The notes beneath the pieces were generated by a model that saw only the letters and a list, made by a program, of their open reading frames with translations, was not told the DNA's origin and did not search any database. A program made the position numbers and the translations under genes. Source: DASWIG01 sp965371445 (GTDB taxonomy: Bacteria; Acidobacteriota; Thermoanaerobaculia; Multivoradales; J023). From it: a stretch of 10,308 bases of DNA. Location of the stretch: contig CBDUYN010000267.1 in the NCBI GenBank assembly GCA_965371445.1, forward strand, positions 1 to 10,308, given 5' to 3'. Positions 1 through 6,224 of this stretch are shown in pieces (positions within the stretch are counted from its first letter, which is position 1; each line of letters begins with the position of its first letter).

Positions 1-102
1 GTTCTCACCCCCCGCGGCCGGCGGCGCCCCCCCCCTTCACCTCCCCCGCGGGCGGTGGGGACTTGTTTCCCGCCCATAAAACTCGCCCCGACGAAAGGCG
101 GA

Positions 103-179
103 CCTCGTCGGAGGGGCTGAGAATCACCGGGTCCCTCCGTAGGGACGAGATTTCCCGCCGAAATCCGGCTCCGACGAGG
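103..179. repeat. 77-bp inverted-repeat element with two internal hairpins
   Basis: CCTCGTCGGAG at 103-113 is the exact reverse complement of CTCCGACGAGG at 169-179. Between the arms lie two further perfect hairpins: GTCCCT-CCGT-AGGGAC (131-146) and GATTTC-CCGCC-GAAATC (149-165). Together they would fold as a multi-branched structure on either strand. A competing perfect 7-bp pair (CCGACGA near 89-95 with TCGTCGG at 105-111) could give an alternative fold. I do not recognise a known RNA family. It may be a structured RNA, a small non-autonomous repeat, or chance in GC-rich DNA. Confidence 0.45.
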
Positions 180-244
180 GTCTGAGGAAGGGGAGCAGGG
201 AGAAATCCTGACAGGCGAAAAAGTCGGACCGGATTTTTCGACGG

Positions 245-264
245 AAAAAGCGGCCCGACGGGCC
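245..264 (-). terminator. Probable intrinsic terminator of the sigma-54 operon
   Basis: Read on the minus strand, GGCCC-GTC-GGGCC (264 to 252) is followed by GC and a run of five T (249 to 245), the classic stem plus U-tract. It lies about 230 nt past the stop of the last gene of the minus-strand operon. A larger GC hairpin at 272-301 comes just before it on the same strand and may reinforce it. The spacing from the stop is long, so RNA processing or an earlier Rho-dependent end is possible. Confidence 0.5.
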
Positions 265-271
265 TCTTCGG

Positions 272-301
272 GCGCCGGGACGGGGGTCCGTCGCCCGGCG
301 C
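272..301. repeat. Strong GC hairpin
   Basis: GCGCCGGG (272-279) pairs perfectly with CCCGGCGC (294-301). Inside, ACGG (280-283) pairs with CCGT (288-291) around a GGGT loop, with a two-base CG bulge. This is the most stable-looking short stem in the window. On the minus strand it comes directly before the T-tailed hairpin at 264-245, so it may belong to a tandem terminator. Confidence 0.5.
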
Positions 302-403
302 GCTTCGACATGCCCCGATTTTCCTCGAGAAATCCGGTGCTGGCAAGCGCCGGGTGAGCAGGTCCGGCCAACGAGAGCCACGGGTCGAGGCTCCACGAAG
401 GCC

Positions 404-454
404 GTCCCCAGTGCTCTGGGTCATAGATTTGACCGATTTCGGCTCTCTGGGGAC
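404..454. repeat. Long-range stem enclosing a small hairpin
   Basis: GTCCCCAG (404-411) is the reverse complement of CTGGGGAC (447-454). Within the loop, GGTCA-TAGATT-TGACC (419-434) forms a perfect small hairpin. The structure begins about 40 nt past the last stop codon of the minus-strand operon, so it may protect or end that transcript. It has no T-tract, so it is not called as a terminator. Confidence 0.35.
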
Positions 455-494
455 TCTTGGGGACAGATCGATTAGCCGTTTCGTCCACCGAGGA

Positions 495-1727
495 CTAAAA
501 GCTCCAGCGCCATTGCACCCACAGCGCCGCGAAGTAGGACCCGTACTCGGACCGAAGCCCCTCCACCGAAGGCTTCTCCCCCCAAGGGACGATCGCCCCG
601 ACGACGAGGTTCGACTCGTCGGAGAGGGACCGCACGAACGACGGGTTCATGACTCCCGAGCCGTCGTCGACGTTCCAGAGCACCGCTCCCGTCACCGTCA
701 GGAGCGGCGTCACCTCGTAGCTCGCCTGGCCGCCGAAGTAGCGTCGTCCGACGTTCTGGACCTGGCCGGTCACGAGCCGCGGCGAGCCGAAGAGCGCCGC
801 ATAGTCTGCCGGGTCGGAAGAGCCGAAACCATTGTAGTGAAGCTCCAGGGAGAGGAGCCATGAGCTCGGCCACTTGTAGTCGACTTCCAGGGTGGCACGC
901 GCGAAGTCGCGTTCCTCGCCCTCCCGCGGACGGTGCAAGGCGAGCTCGCCCCGCACCCCGGCTCCCCGGATCTCACCGCTCCAGCCAAACCCCAGCCGGT
1001 CGTCGATGAGGACGCGTCCGCCGAGGACCTCGACGTCCCAGTCGTGCCAGTTGGCGTAGGCGCGGCCGACGAGCGCCGAGCGGTCCCAGTCGCCGTCCTC
1101 GCCGTAGGCGTAGAGGAGCTCGACTCCGGAGAGGCGGCCGAGGCCGTGGGAGATGCGCAGCGCATCCACCCCGCCCTTGTACTCGCGGTCGATCTCGGTC
1201 GGGGCGAAACTCGAGAGCCAGTCGGTCGGGTTCCAGAAGAAGGAACGGCCAAAGGTGACCGCCTGGCGTCCGAGGACGACGTCGGTTCGTCCACAAGTCA
1301 GCCGGACGTTGGCGTAGTCGACCTCGCCCCAGAGGCGATGGGTCTCGCCCTCGTCGAAGGTGACGTCCTTGCCGAGGCCGCGAAAGAGCGTGGTCTCGGT
1401 CTCGGTCACGCTGCCGAATCGGGCGACGAAGGGCGCGGAGTAGACGTCGGCCTCGACGCGCAGGTGGACCTCGAAGCTCAGCCATTCGCGGGGTGTCCCG
1501 TCGAGCCTCAGACGCAACGAGCCGAAGCCGCTCGACTCCGTCGACTCCTCGACGAGAGGGGGCGTTTCCGGGATGCCGTAGCCGATGCCGAGAAGCTTCA
1601 CGGTGCCGCCGACCTCAAGAGCCGGCGGCGCAAGGTCCTCGAGGAGCCAGTCCTCGTCCTGGGCGAGAACCGGCAGCGCGGCGAAGACCAGGGCAAGGAC
1701 GACGGTCCAGTCACGCCGCCATTTCAT
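495..1727 (-). CDS. Outer-membrane beta-barrel protein (porin-like), last gene of the operon
   Basis: This is a 410-aa exported protein. Residues 1-22 form a signal peptide (basic MKWRR, hydrophobic core, PVLA before QDED). The rest alternates polar and hydrophobic residues in short amphipathic strands and ends in an aromatic phenylalanine (WVQWRWSF), the C-terminal signal read by the BAM machinery. A conserved-looking stretch at about 153-190 (GRQAVTFG, then WNPTDW, then DREYKGGVDAL) resembles the GRQ-WG-NPTD-E-G-D pattern of DUF1302/alginate-export-like barrels. That is recognition from memory and no search was run. The start overlaps the 3' end of the ATPase gene by 17 nt and has no clear Shine-Dalgarno, so translation is probably coupled. 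In context it would be the outer-membrane exit or acceptor of the ABC and LolA-like system. The substrate is unknown. Confidence 0.85.
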   Translation of the reverse strand: MKWRRDWTVVLALVFAALPVLAQDEDWLLEDLAPPALEVGGTVKLLGIGYGIPETPPLVEESTESSGFGSLRLRLDGTPREWLSFEVHLRVEADVYSAPFVARFGSVTETETTLFRGLGKDVTFDEGETHRLWGEVDYANVRLTCGRTDVVLGRQAVTFGRSFFWNPTDWLSSFAPTEIDREYKGGVDALRISHGLGRLSGVELLYAYGEDGDWDRSALVGRAYANWHDWDVEVLGGRVLIDDRLGFGWSGEIRGAGVRGELALHRPREGEERDFARATLEVDYKWPSSWLLSLELHYNGFGSSDPADYAALFGSPRLVTGQVQNVGRRYFGGQASYEVTPLLTVTGAVLWNVDDGSGVMNPSFVRSLSDESNLVVGAIVPWGEKPSVEGLRSEYGSYFAALWVQWRWSF

Positions 1728-2412
1728 CGCCCGAGCCGATCCGGTCGATCTGTCCGTCGCGCAGGTAGACGAGCGTTTTCGCCCGCCGCATGACGGCCGG
1801 GTCGTGGGTGGAAAAAAGGAAGGTCACCTGGTGCTCGCGGTTGAGCTCCTCCATGGTGTCTAGAAGCTGCGCCGCGGTTTTCGAGTCGACGTTCGCCGTC
1901 GGCTCGTCGGCCAGGACGATGGCCGGCTCGGCGGCGATCGCCCGGGCGATCGCGACGCGTTGCTGCTGGCCGCCCGAGAGCTCCCGCGGAAAGCGCTCCT
2001 CGAGACCCTCGAGGCCGACGGTGCGGAGGAGCTTCATCACCCTTTCGCGACGCACCCCTTCGTCGACTTTTTGCAGCAGCATGACGAACTCCGCGTTCTC
2101 GTAGGCGGTCAACACCGGGATCAGGTTGTAGGCCTGGAAGACGAAACCGATGCGCCGCAGCCGCAGCTCCGAGAGCGCGGACTTCGACAGCGACGCGAGG
2201 TTTTTACCATCGATCAAGATCCGTCCCGCGGTGGGACTCGCCAGGGCGCCGATCAGGTTTAGGAGCGTCGTCTTGCCGCTCCCCGAGGGACCGGCGAAGG
2301 CGAGAAAGTCGCCGCGTTCGACTTCCAGGTCGACCCCCCGTAGGGCTTCGACGTCGATGACGCCCTGGCGGTAGGTCTTTCGAGCGTCGACGATTTTGAC
2401 TACAGCATCCAT
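1711..2412 (-). CDS. LolD/MacB-type ABC transporter ATP-binding protein
   Basis: This is a 233-aa cytoplasmic ATPase that would power the two FtsX-type permeases encoded just upstream. All ABC motifs are intact: Walker A GPSGSGKTT (41-49), Q-loop Q93 in FVFQAYNLIPVLTAYEN, signature LSGGQQQR (145-152), Walker B IVLADE (165-170) and switch histidine H203 in STHDP. The NLIPVLTAYEN stretch after the Q-loop and the length match the LolD/MacB family (COG1136), whose members perform mechanotransmission or lipoprotein extraction rather than classical import. The ATG at 2412 is chosen because GGAG sits 9 nt upstream and the family N-terminus (VVKIVDARKTY) begins right there. The open frame runs much further upstream, but only over the permease gene in a shadow frame. 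The gap to the permease stop is 14 nt. Confidence 0.96.
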   Translation of the reverse strand: MDAVVKIVDARKTYRQGVIDVEALRGVDLEVERGDFLAFAGPSGSGKTTLLNLIGALASPTAGRILIDGKNLASLSKSALSELRLRRIGFVFQAYNLIPVLTAYENAEFVMLLQKVDEGVRRERVMKLLRTVGLEGLEERFPRELSGGQQQRVAIARAIAAEPAIVLADEPTANVDSKTAAQLLDTMEELNREHQVTFLFSTHDPAVMRRAKTLVYLRDGQIDRIGSGDEMAA

Positions 2413-2426
2413 GATTTCTTTCTCCG

Positions 2427-3659
2427 TCACAGGCTGTGAAGCGCTTCCACCGGCTCGATGCGTCCGGCCTTCCAGGCCGGGTAGGCACCGACCGCGAGGA
2501 TGAGGACGAAAACCGCCCCGAGGGTGAAAAGGAAATGTCCAAGGGTGATGTCCATGTCCATCTTGGGCTCGAAGAAAAAGCCTCCGACCGTGTTGCCTTC
2601 CGAAAGAGCGCCGGAGAGATCGATCGGATGACGTTTCAGCCAGGTGTTTTCTCCCCAGCCCAGAAGCGCTCCGAGGAGCGTACCGATCGCGCCCAGGAAG
2701 GCACATTCGAAAAGCACCATCGCCATCAGCCGGGCACGGCTCATGCCGATCGAAAGCAGCACCCCGAGCTCGTAGGTACGTTCCATGACGCTCATCAAGA
2801 CCGTGTTCAAGACGCCGGCCAGGATCACCAGGAACAAGAGCACCTGAAACACGTAGTTGAACGCGTTGTCGACCTTGATGTAGTTGGCCAGGTCTTTGAG
2901 GACTTCCTGCCACGGCCGCAGCACCGCGCCGGCCCGTTCGAGCTCGCCCGAGCCTTCGATCTCCTCGGCCAGGCGTCCCATCACCCGTTCGCTTTCGAGG
3001 TAGATGCCCATCTGGGTGACCTCGTCGTCTTCCAGACCCAGCATTTCCTGGGCGTCGCCGAGGGGGATCTGGAAGTAGAAGCCGTCGAGCATGGCCGATT
3101 GGGTCTTGAAGATGCCGACGACGCGAAAGAGCTCCTGGACGTTCTCCCGGTCCCGGTCCTGCGTGGTGACGACGACCTTGGAGCGGAGCTTGGCCTTGAG
3201 CTTGCGGGCGACGTCGCTGCCGATTAAGATCTCGCCTCGGCCTTCCAGGTAGCGTCCTTCGACGATTTTTTTGACCAGGAGCGAGATCTCGCGGTCGAGC
3301 TCGGGCTCGACGGCGTCGAAGCCGCCGCCGACCGTGCCGTGCGGCGAGGAGAGGATCGCCGGTCCCGAGATGCGCAGCGAATACCCTTCGACCTCCCTGT
3401 GCCGGCGGACGGCCTCGACGAGCGACGCGCTGGGACGCACCGTGTGCTCCAGGTCCTGGTCGTCGCGGTATTCCGGGTGCTCGACGACCAGGTAGCCGCT
3501 GCCGAGGCGCGTCGCCATGGCGATCAGCCGTCCGTACATGCCGTCGGAGACACCGGTGAAGAAAAGGCACAGGGCGACCCCCAGGGCGACCGAGACGGCG
3601 GTGATGAGCGTCCGCCGGCGGCGCCGCCAGAGGTTTCGCCAGGCAAGCTTCCAGAGCAT
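2427..3659 (-). CDS. FtsX-family ABC permease, LolC/E-like (second permease)
   Basis: This is a 410-aa inner-membrane permease of the FtsX/LolCE/MacB type. TM1 (about 18-36) follows a basic WRNLWRRRRR start. A periplasmic MacB-like domain (about 40-265) comes next, then TM2 (about 270-291), TM3 (about 311-334) and TM4 (about 376-396). After TM2 comes the diagnostic cytoplasmic ERTYELGVLLSIGMSR (about 293-308), which couples to the ATPase. The C-terminus PAWKAGRIEPVEALHSL is typical of the family. Translation starts at ATG 3659 behind a near-perfect AAGGAGGT, 12 nt past the previous stop. The two permeases differ in sequence and the periplasmic domain, so a LolC/LolE-like heterodimer is likely. 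The cargo cannot be deduced. Confidence 0.95.
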   Translation of the reverse strand: MLWKLAWRNLWRRRRRTLITAVSVALGVALCLFFTGVSDGMYGRLIAMATRLGSGYLVVEHPEYRDDQDLEHTVRPSASLVEAVRRHREVEGYSLRISGPAILSSPHGTVGGGFDAVEPELDREISLLVKKIVEGRYLEGRGEILIGSDVARKLKAKLRSKVVVTTQDRDRENVQELFRVVGIFKTQSAMLDGFYFQIPLGDAQEMLGLEDDEVTQMGIYLESERVMGRLAEEIEGSGELERAGAVLRPWQEVLKDLANYIKVDNAFNYVFQVLLFLVILAGVLNTVLMSVMERTYELGVLLSIGMSRARLMAMVLFECAFLGAIGTLLGALLGWGENTWLKRHPIDLSGALSEGNTVGGFFFEPKMDMDITLGHFLFTLGAVFVLILAVGAYPAWKAGRIEPVEALHSL

Positions 3660-3671
3660 CCGAGGACCTCC

Positions 3672-5033
3672 TTACACGTGGTAGATGGCCTTCACCGGCT
3701 CGATGACCGCCGCCTTGACGGCCGGGTAGAGCACGGACAGAAAGGAAATGACGAAAAGCGCGACGAGAGGAACACCGAGCGCCTGCGACGTCAGCTCCGC
3801 GTAGAGCACCGGGTCGAGGACGTTGCCCGAGACCGCGAAGCCGTCGGGCGCGAACGCGCTGAGGTCGATCCCCCGGTGTCCCACCCAGAGGGTGAGCGGC
3901 ACCCCCACCGCGGCACCGGCGGCCGCGGAGAGGACGCACATCCAGAAAGTCTCGAAGTAGATCAGGGCGACGATCTGGCGTCCTTTGAACCCGACGGCCT
4001 TCATGACGCCGAGCTCCCGGATGCGTTCGAAGACCATCATCAGCATCGCGTTCATGACGACGAGTGCGGCACCGAGGTAAACCGTCAAGGCGTAGATCGG
4101 CGAGGCTCGCTTCGACATGTCGATCAACTCGGCCTGCGCCGGCAGGATCTCGCGCCAGGTCTCGGTCTTGCCCGCCTCGCTCACGATCTCTTCGATCGCC
4201 GCTTTGGCCGCGTCAAGCTCCATGCGCTCCGGGATGCGGACGACGATCTCGTGGGCCTGGCCCGTGCCGAGGTGAAAGAGCCGCTGGTAGTCGGCCAAGG
4301 TGACGAGGCCGAGCGAGCGGTCCTCGACCTCGGAGAAGTTCTTGTAGACCCCGACGACGTCGAAAAGCTCGTTGCCCATGGTGCCGTCGGCGGCCATGAC
4401 GACGACGCTCAAGACGTCGCCGGGCACGGCGTCGAGTTGCGCCGCGAGCTTCTTGCCAAGGACGATCTCGCCGACCTCGAGCGTCGCGGGCAGGAGCTCG
4501 AAGCCTTCCTCGTCCCCCAGTGGATCGGCCAGAGGATCCGCGAACGCTTCGCTGAGGCTCTCGTCGACTTCCTCGTCCTCGAACGTCATGGAGCGGGTCT
4601 CGCCGGAGAGGAAGCTCCCCGCGACGAGGTGCCTCGCGAGGTGGAGCTCGGTGACTCGCGGCTCGTCGTCGAGCGAGAAGGCCTGGAGGCGGACCCCGGC
4701 CGACTTGCCGCTGCGCTCACTGGCCATCAAGCCGTAGCCGAAGGCGCGTGCGGCGGCGGAGAAGCCTTCCTCGGTAAGCCTCCGCACCAGCTCGTCCGAG
4801 CCCGCGACCACCTCGTAGAGGTTCTGGTCGGTCCGGTAGAGGGGATGGTGGACCTGGACGTGCCCCAACGTCAAGGCGACGACGTTCTCCTCCATCTGCA
4901 GGACGTAGCTCTCCATGATGCCGAGGAAAAAGACCAGGATCGCCACGGAGAACGCCAGCGCCGAGATCGTAATTGTCGACCGGCGCTTGCTGCGCCAGAT
5001 GTTGCGCCAACCGAGTCGCCAGTAGAGCTTCAC
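3672..5033 (-). CDS. FtsX-family ABC permease, LolC/E-like (first permease)
   Basis: This is a 453-aa inner-membrane permease. It has TM1 (about 20-40), a large periplasmic domain (about 42-310), TM2 (about 313-335), TM3 (about 352-384) and TM4 (about 414-437). The coupling motif FERIRELGVMKAVGFKGRQ follows TM2 (about 335-353), and the C-terminus PAVKAAVIEPVKAIYHV closes the FtsX domain. It is 43 residues longer than its partner. Much of the difference is an acidic stretch at about 151-178 (FEDEEVDESLSEAF and so on) in the periplasmic domain. The start codon is GTG at 5033, preceded by GGAGGT 7 nt away, and that site overlaps the end of the LolA-like gene. It probably pairs with the next permease and the LolD-type ATPase as one complex. 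Confidence 0.95.
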   Translation of the reverse strand: MKLYWRLGWRNIWRSKRRSTITISALAFSVAILVFFLGIMESYVLQMEENVVALTLGHVQVHHPLYRTDQNLYEVVAGSDELVRRLTEEGFSAAARAFGYGLMASERSGKSAGVRLQAFSLDDEPRVTELHLARHLVAGSFLSGETRSMTFEDEEVDESLSEAFADPLADPLGDEEGFELLPATLEVGEIVLGKKLAAQLDAVPGDVLSVVVMAADGTMGNELFDVVGVYKNFSEVEDRSLGLVTLADYQRLFHLGTGQAHEIVVRIPERMELDAAKAAIEEIVSEAGKTETWREILPAQAELIDMSKRASPIYALTVYLGAALVVMNAMLMMVFERIRELGVMKAVGFKGRQIVALIYFETFWMCVLSAAAGAAVGVPLTLWVGHRGIDLSAFAPDGFAVSGNVLDPVLYAELTSQALGVPLVALFVISFLSVLYPAVKAAVIEPVKAIYHV

Positions 5034-5038
5034 CGCAC

Positions 5039-5782
5039 CTACCTCCGCTTCAGGTTCTGGAGGCTGAAGAACTCGTCTTTCAAGTCGACGTCGAACATCA
5101 GCTTCTCGTAGACGATCTCGGTGAACTCGTCGGGCTTCTCAGTCGGTGCCATGCGCATGCGCATGGGGACGAGGCGGTCGCCGATGTCCTGGACCTGGTC
5201 ATAGGTGGCGCGGCGTACGAGCGTCCCCTCCTCGTCGTAGTAGTCCTGCCAGGTGGGGATGAAGGTCTCGCGGTCGACCTCGAGGACGATCTTGCCCCAC
5301 ACGACCGGTGCGTCGGGCTTGGGAAGAAGGGTGAGCTCGTAGACCGCTCTGCCATCCTCGGTTTCTTTTTCGACGAGCTCGAGCTCGTAGTCCTCTTCCA
5401 GGCGGCTTTCGCGGACCAGGTCGTCGTTGGTGAAGTGCGAGCCCATCCACGAGCCCATCATCATCGACGACGGCACCTTCATCACCCGGCGAGTCTTGGG
5501 CAGGTAGTTCCAGATGTTCTCCTCGACCTTGAGCGTCGCGGTACCGGCCTCCTGCTTGGGCAGGGTGATGCGGACGAGCGAGAGGTCCTTGCCCTTGGAG
5601 TAGCCCTTCATCTGGAGCGTCCGCTCCCAGTTTTCGGTCTTGACGTGCATCGACATGAGCGCCGCGGAGGAGGTGCCGCGCCACAGGTCGTCGATTTTTC
5701 TCAGGATCTCCTTGCCGTCCATGGCTGCGGCGGGAGCGACGAGGAGGGCGGCAGCCCCAAGCCAAGCTCCGAATCTTCGCAT
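5039..5782 (-). CDS. Periplasmic LolA-like (outer membrane lipoprotein-sorting) protein
   Basis: This is a 247-aa exported protein. Residues 1-20 are a signal peptide ending APAAA, with no lipobox cysteine, so a soluble periplasmic protein is expected. The mature part resembles the LolA_like/COG2834 family. Key signs are WNYLPKTRRVMKVPSS (91-106), then SWMGSHFTNDDLV (111-123), later strands of the type VVWGKIVLEVDRETFIPTWQDYYD (160-183), and an ending FFSLQNLKRR. Such proteins have a half-barrel that shields a lipid or acyl chain. It would ferry cargo between the permease pair and the outer-membrane barrel. The start is set at 5782 because AAGGAG lies 6 nt upstream and the signal peptide begins there. 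A start 30 nt earlier would add a non-signal extension. The ATG shares one base with the preceding stop (TAATG), so translation is coupled. Confidence 0.92.
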   Translation of the reverse strand: MRRFGAWLGAAALLVAPAAAMDGKEILRKIDDLWRGTSSAALMSMHVKTENWERTLQMKGYSKGKDLSLVRITLPKQEAGTATLKVEENIWNYLPKTRRVMKVPSSMMMGSWMGSHFTNDDLVRESRLEEDYELELVEKETEDGRAVYELTLLPKPDAPVVWGKIVLEVDRETFIPTWQDYYDEEGTLVRRATYDQVQDIGDRLVPMRMRMAPTEKPDEFTEIVYEKLMFDVDLKDEFFSLQNLKRR

Positions 5783-6063
5783 TACAGCTCCTTTCCTTTC
5801 ACCGGCTCCCACACGGAGTGGCTGACCTGGCCGTGCTCCCGGAGCACCACGGCCAGACGTAGGCCGAGGTCGCTTGCCTGGGCCCCGCCACGGTCCACCT
5901 CACGGTGCAGATGGATGCTCAGGTCGGTGCCGACCGTGACGTGGCGGTAGAGCTCGAGGCGTACCTCGGAGTCACCCTCCCCGAGCGAGCCCAAGAGCTC
6001 CTGAGCCAGCTCTTCGGGGACCCCTTCGAGGGATCGCAGGGTGATGATTTCGAGCACGTCCAT
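5782..6063 (-). CDS. Small cytoplasmic protein of unknown function, first gene of the sigma-54 operon
   Basis: This is a 93-aa protein with no signal peptide, membrane segment or cysteine. The predicted pattern is strand-helix-strand-strand-helix-strand: MDVLEIITLRS, helix EELAQELLGS, strand EVRLELYRH, strand DLSIHLHRE, helix ASDLGLRLAVVLREHG, strand VSHSVWEPV. That would suit a small ferredoxin-like alpha/beta fold, which is inference only. I do not recognise a named family. The ATG at 6063 is chosen over upstream starts because GGAG lies 9 nt before it and the sigma-54 promoter would start RNA about 16 nt upstream. An N-terminally longer form would begin inside the activator dyads. Being first in the operon and coupled (TAATG) to the LolA-like gene suggests a regulatory or accessory role. 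Confidence 0.8.
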   Translation of the reverse strand: MDVLEIITLRSLEGVPEELAQELLGSLGEGDSEVRLELYRHVTVGTDLSIHLHREVDRGGAQASDLGLRLAVVLREHGQVSHSVWEPVKGKEL

Positions 6064-6087
6064 CTTCGTCGCTCCACACCCTGCTTC

Positions 6088-6106
6088 TGAGCACGTCCCG
6101 TGCCAA
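6088..6106 (-). promoter_or_regulatory. Sigma-54 (-24/-12) promoter of the transport operon
   Basis: On the minus strand, from 6106 to 6088, the sequence is TTGGCACGGGACGTGCTCA. The consensus is YTGGCACG-N4-TTGCW. All eight bases of the -24 block match, and the -12 block is GTGCT, a single mismatch. The invariant GG (6104-6103) and GC (6092-6091) are separated by exactly 10 nt. The predicted start is near 6079, about 16 nt before the ATG at 6063, and that leader contains the GGAG ribosome binding site. A sigma-54 activator gene is divergently encoded next to it, which supports the call. Confidence 0.85.
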
Positions 6107-6143
6107 CCATTGGCGCACGGAGATTCAAGGCCCGCTGCATCCG

Positions 6144-6223
6144 GATCGCCGCATTTGGCAATCGGGATTGCCGAATGTGGCAACTCGGGTGTAGGATTAC
6201 CGTATCTGGTATTTGGTAATCGG
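6144..6223. promoter_or_regulatory. Upstream activator sites: three 16-bp dyads in a tandem repeat
   Basis: Three related dyads occur: TCGCCGCATTTGGCAA (6146-6161), TTGCCGAATGTGGCAA (6168-6183) and TTACCGTATCTGGTAT (6197-6212). The shared form is TTGCC-GNATNT-GGCAA, and the middle copy has perfect arms. They sit in longer tandem units that start GATYRCCG and end TCGG (6144-6165, 6166-6188, 6195-6223). Neighbouring half-sites also form a 26-bp near-perfect palindrome (6152-6177, 11 of 12 pairs) and a GATTACC/GGTAATC pair (6195-6201/6215-6221). Centres lie about 75, 97 and 126 bp upstream of the predicted sigma-54 start, the usual position for enhancer sites. They probably bind the adjacent activator through its Fis-type helix-turn-helix. 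Confidence 0.75.
6168..6197 (+). promoter_or_regulatory. Possible sigma-70-type promoter of the activator gene
   Basis: TTGCCG (6168-6173) and TAGGAT (6192-6197) each match four of six consensus bases, with an 18-bp spacer. They would give a start about 20 nt before ATG 6225. Both boxes overlap or abut the dyads, so the activator could repress its own gene. The match is weak, and a GC-rich genome may use other boxes. Confidence 0.25.
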
Positions 6224-6224
6224 T

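Larger units (their letters stand above)
149..337. repeat. Two related hairpin repeats (149-168 and 317-337)
   Basis: GATTTC-CCGCC-GAAATC followed by CGG (149-168) resembles GATTTT-CCTCGA-GAAATC followed by CGG (317-337). Both have a GATTT/AAATC stem and the same AAATCCGG right end. The second keeps full pairing only in plus-strand RNA, through a U-G pair. GAGAAATCC also recurs at about 201-209, and CCGGATTT occurs inverted near 229-236. The stretch looks like a degenerate dispersed repeat. Confidence 0.35.
1..494. other. Gene-free, repeat-rich flank downstream of the transport operon
   Basis: I see no convincing gene here. The open frames are rich in Pro, Arg and Gly, lack recognisable domains and have no good ribosome binding site, as expected of GC-rich non-coding DNA. 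The stretch is instead full of inverted repeats: an 11-bp pair at 103-113/169-179 enclosing two hairpins, stems at 216-240, 234-249, 252-264, 272-301 and 334-353, and a long-range 8-bp pair at 404-411/447-454. It begins with C-rich homopolymers (about 26-35) that are prone to sequencing error. It probably contains the 3' end of the minus-strand operon and possibly a structured RNA or a repeat element. Confidence 0.6.

Noticed and set aside
5..424. Possible small minus-strand genes in the left flank (5-424 and 124-396)
   Set aside because: They are Pro/Arg/Gly-rich peptides with no domain or ribosome binding site, and the DNA is filled with inverted repeats.
933..1793. Plus-strand open frame opposite the beta-barrel gene
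   Set aside because: No motif and no ribosome binding site. The minus-strand frame has a signal peptide and a barrel pattern.
2413..3939. N-terminal extension making a 742-aa ATPase fusion
   Set aside because: The extra part is an out-of-frame reading of the permease genes. The ATG at 2412 has a good ribosome binding site and the family's normal N-terminus.
3339..5111. A 590-codon plus-strand open frame across the permease genes
   Set aside because: It is antisense to two clear FtsX permeases and reads as charged low-complexity sequence without domains, a usual shadow in GC-rich DNA.
6121..6135. IHF site between the activator sites and the sigma-54 promoter
   Set aside because: GATTCAAGG does not fit the WATCAA-N4-TTR pattern, and no A/T tract accompanies it.
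6156..6172. Second sigma-54-like promoter (TTGGCAATCGGGATTGCC)
   Set aside because: The GG and GC are separated by 11 nt, not 10. The sequence is better explained as part of the activator dyads.
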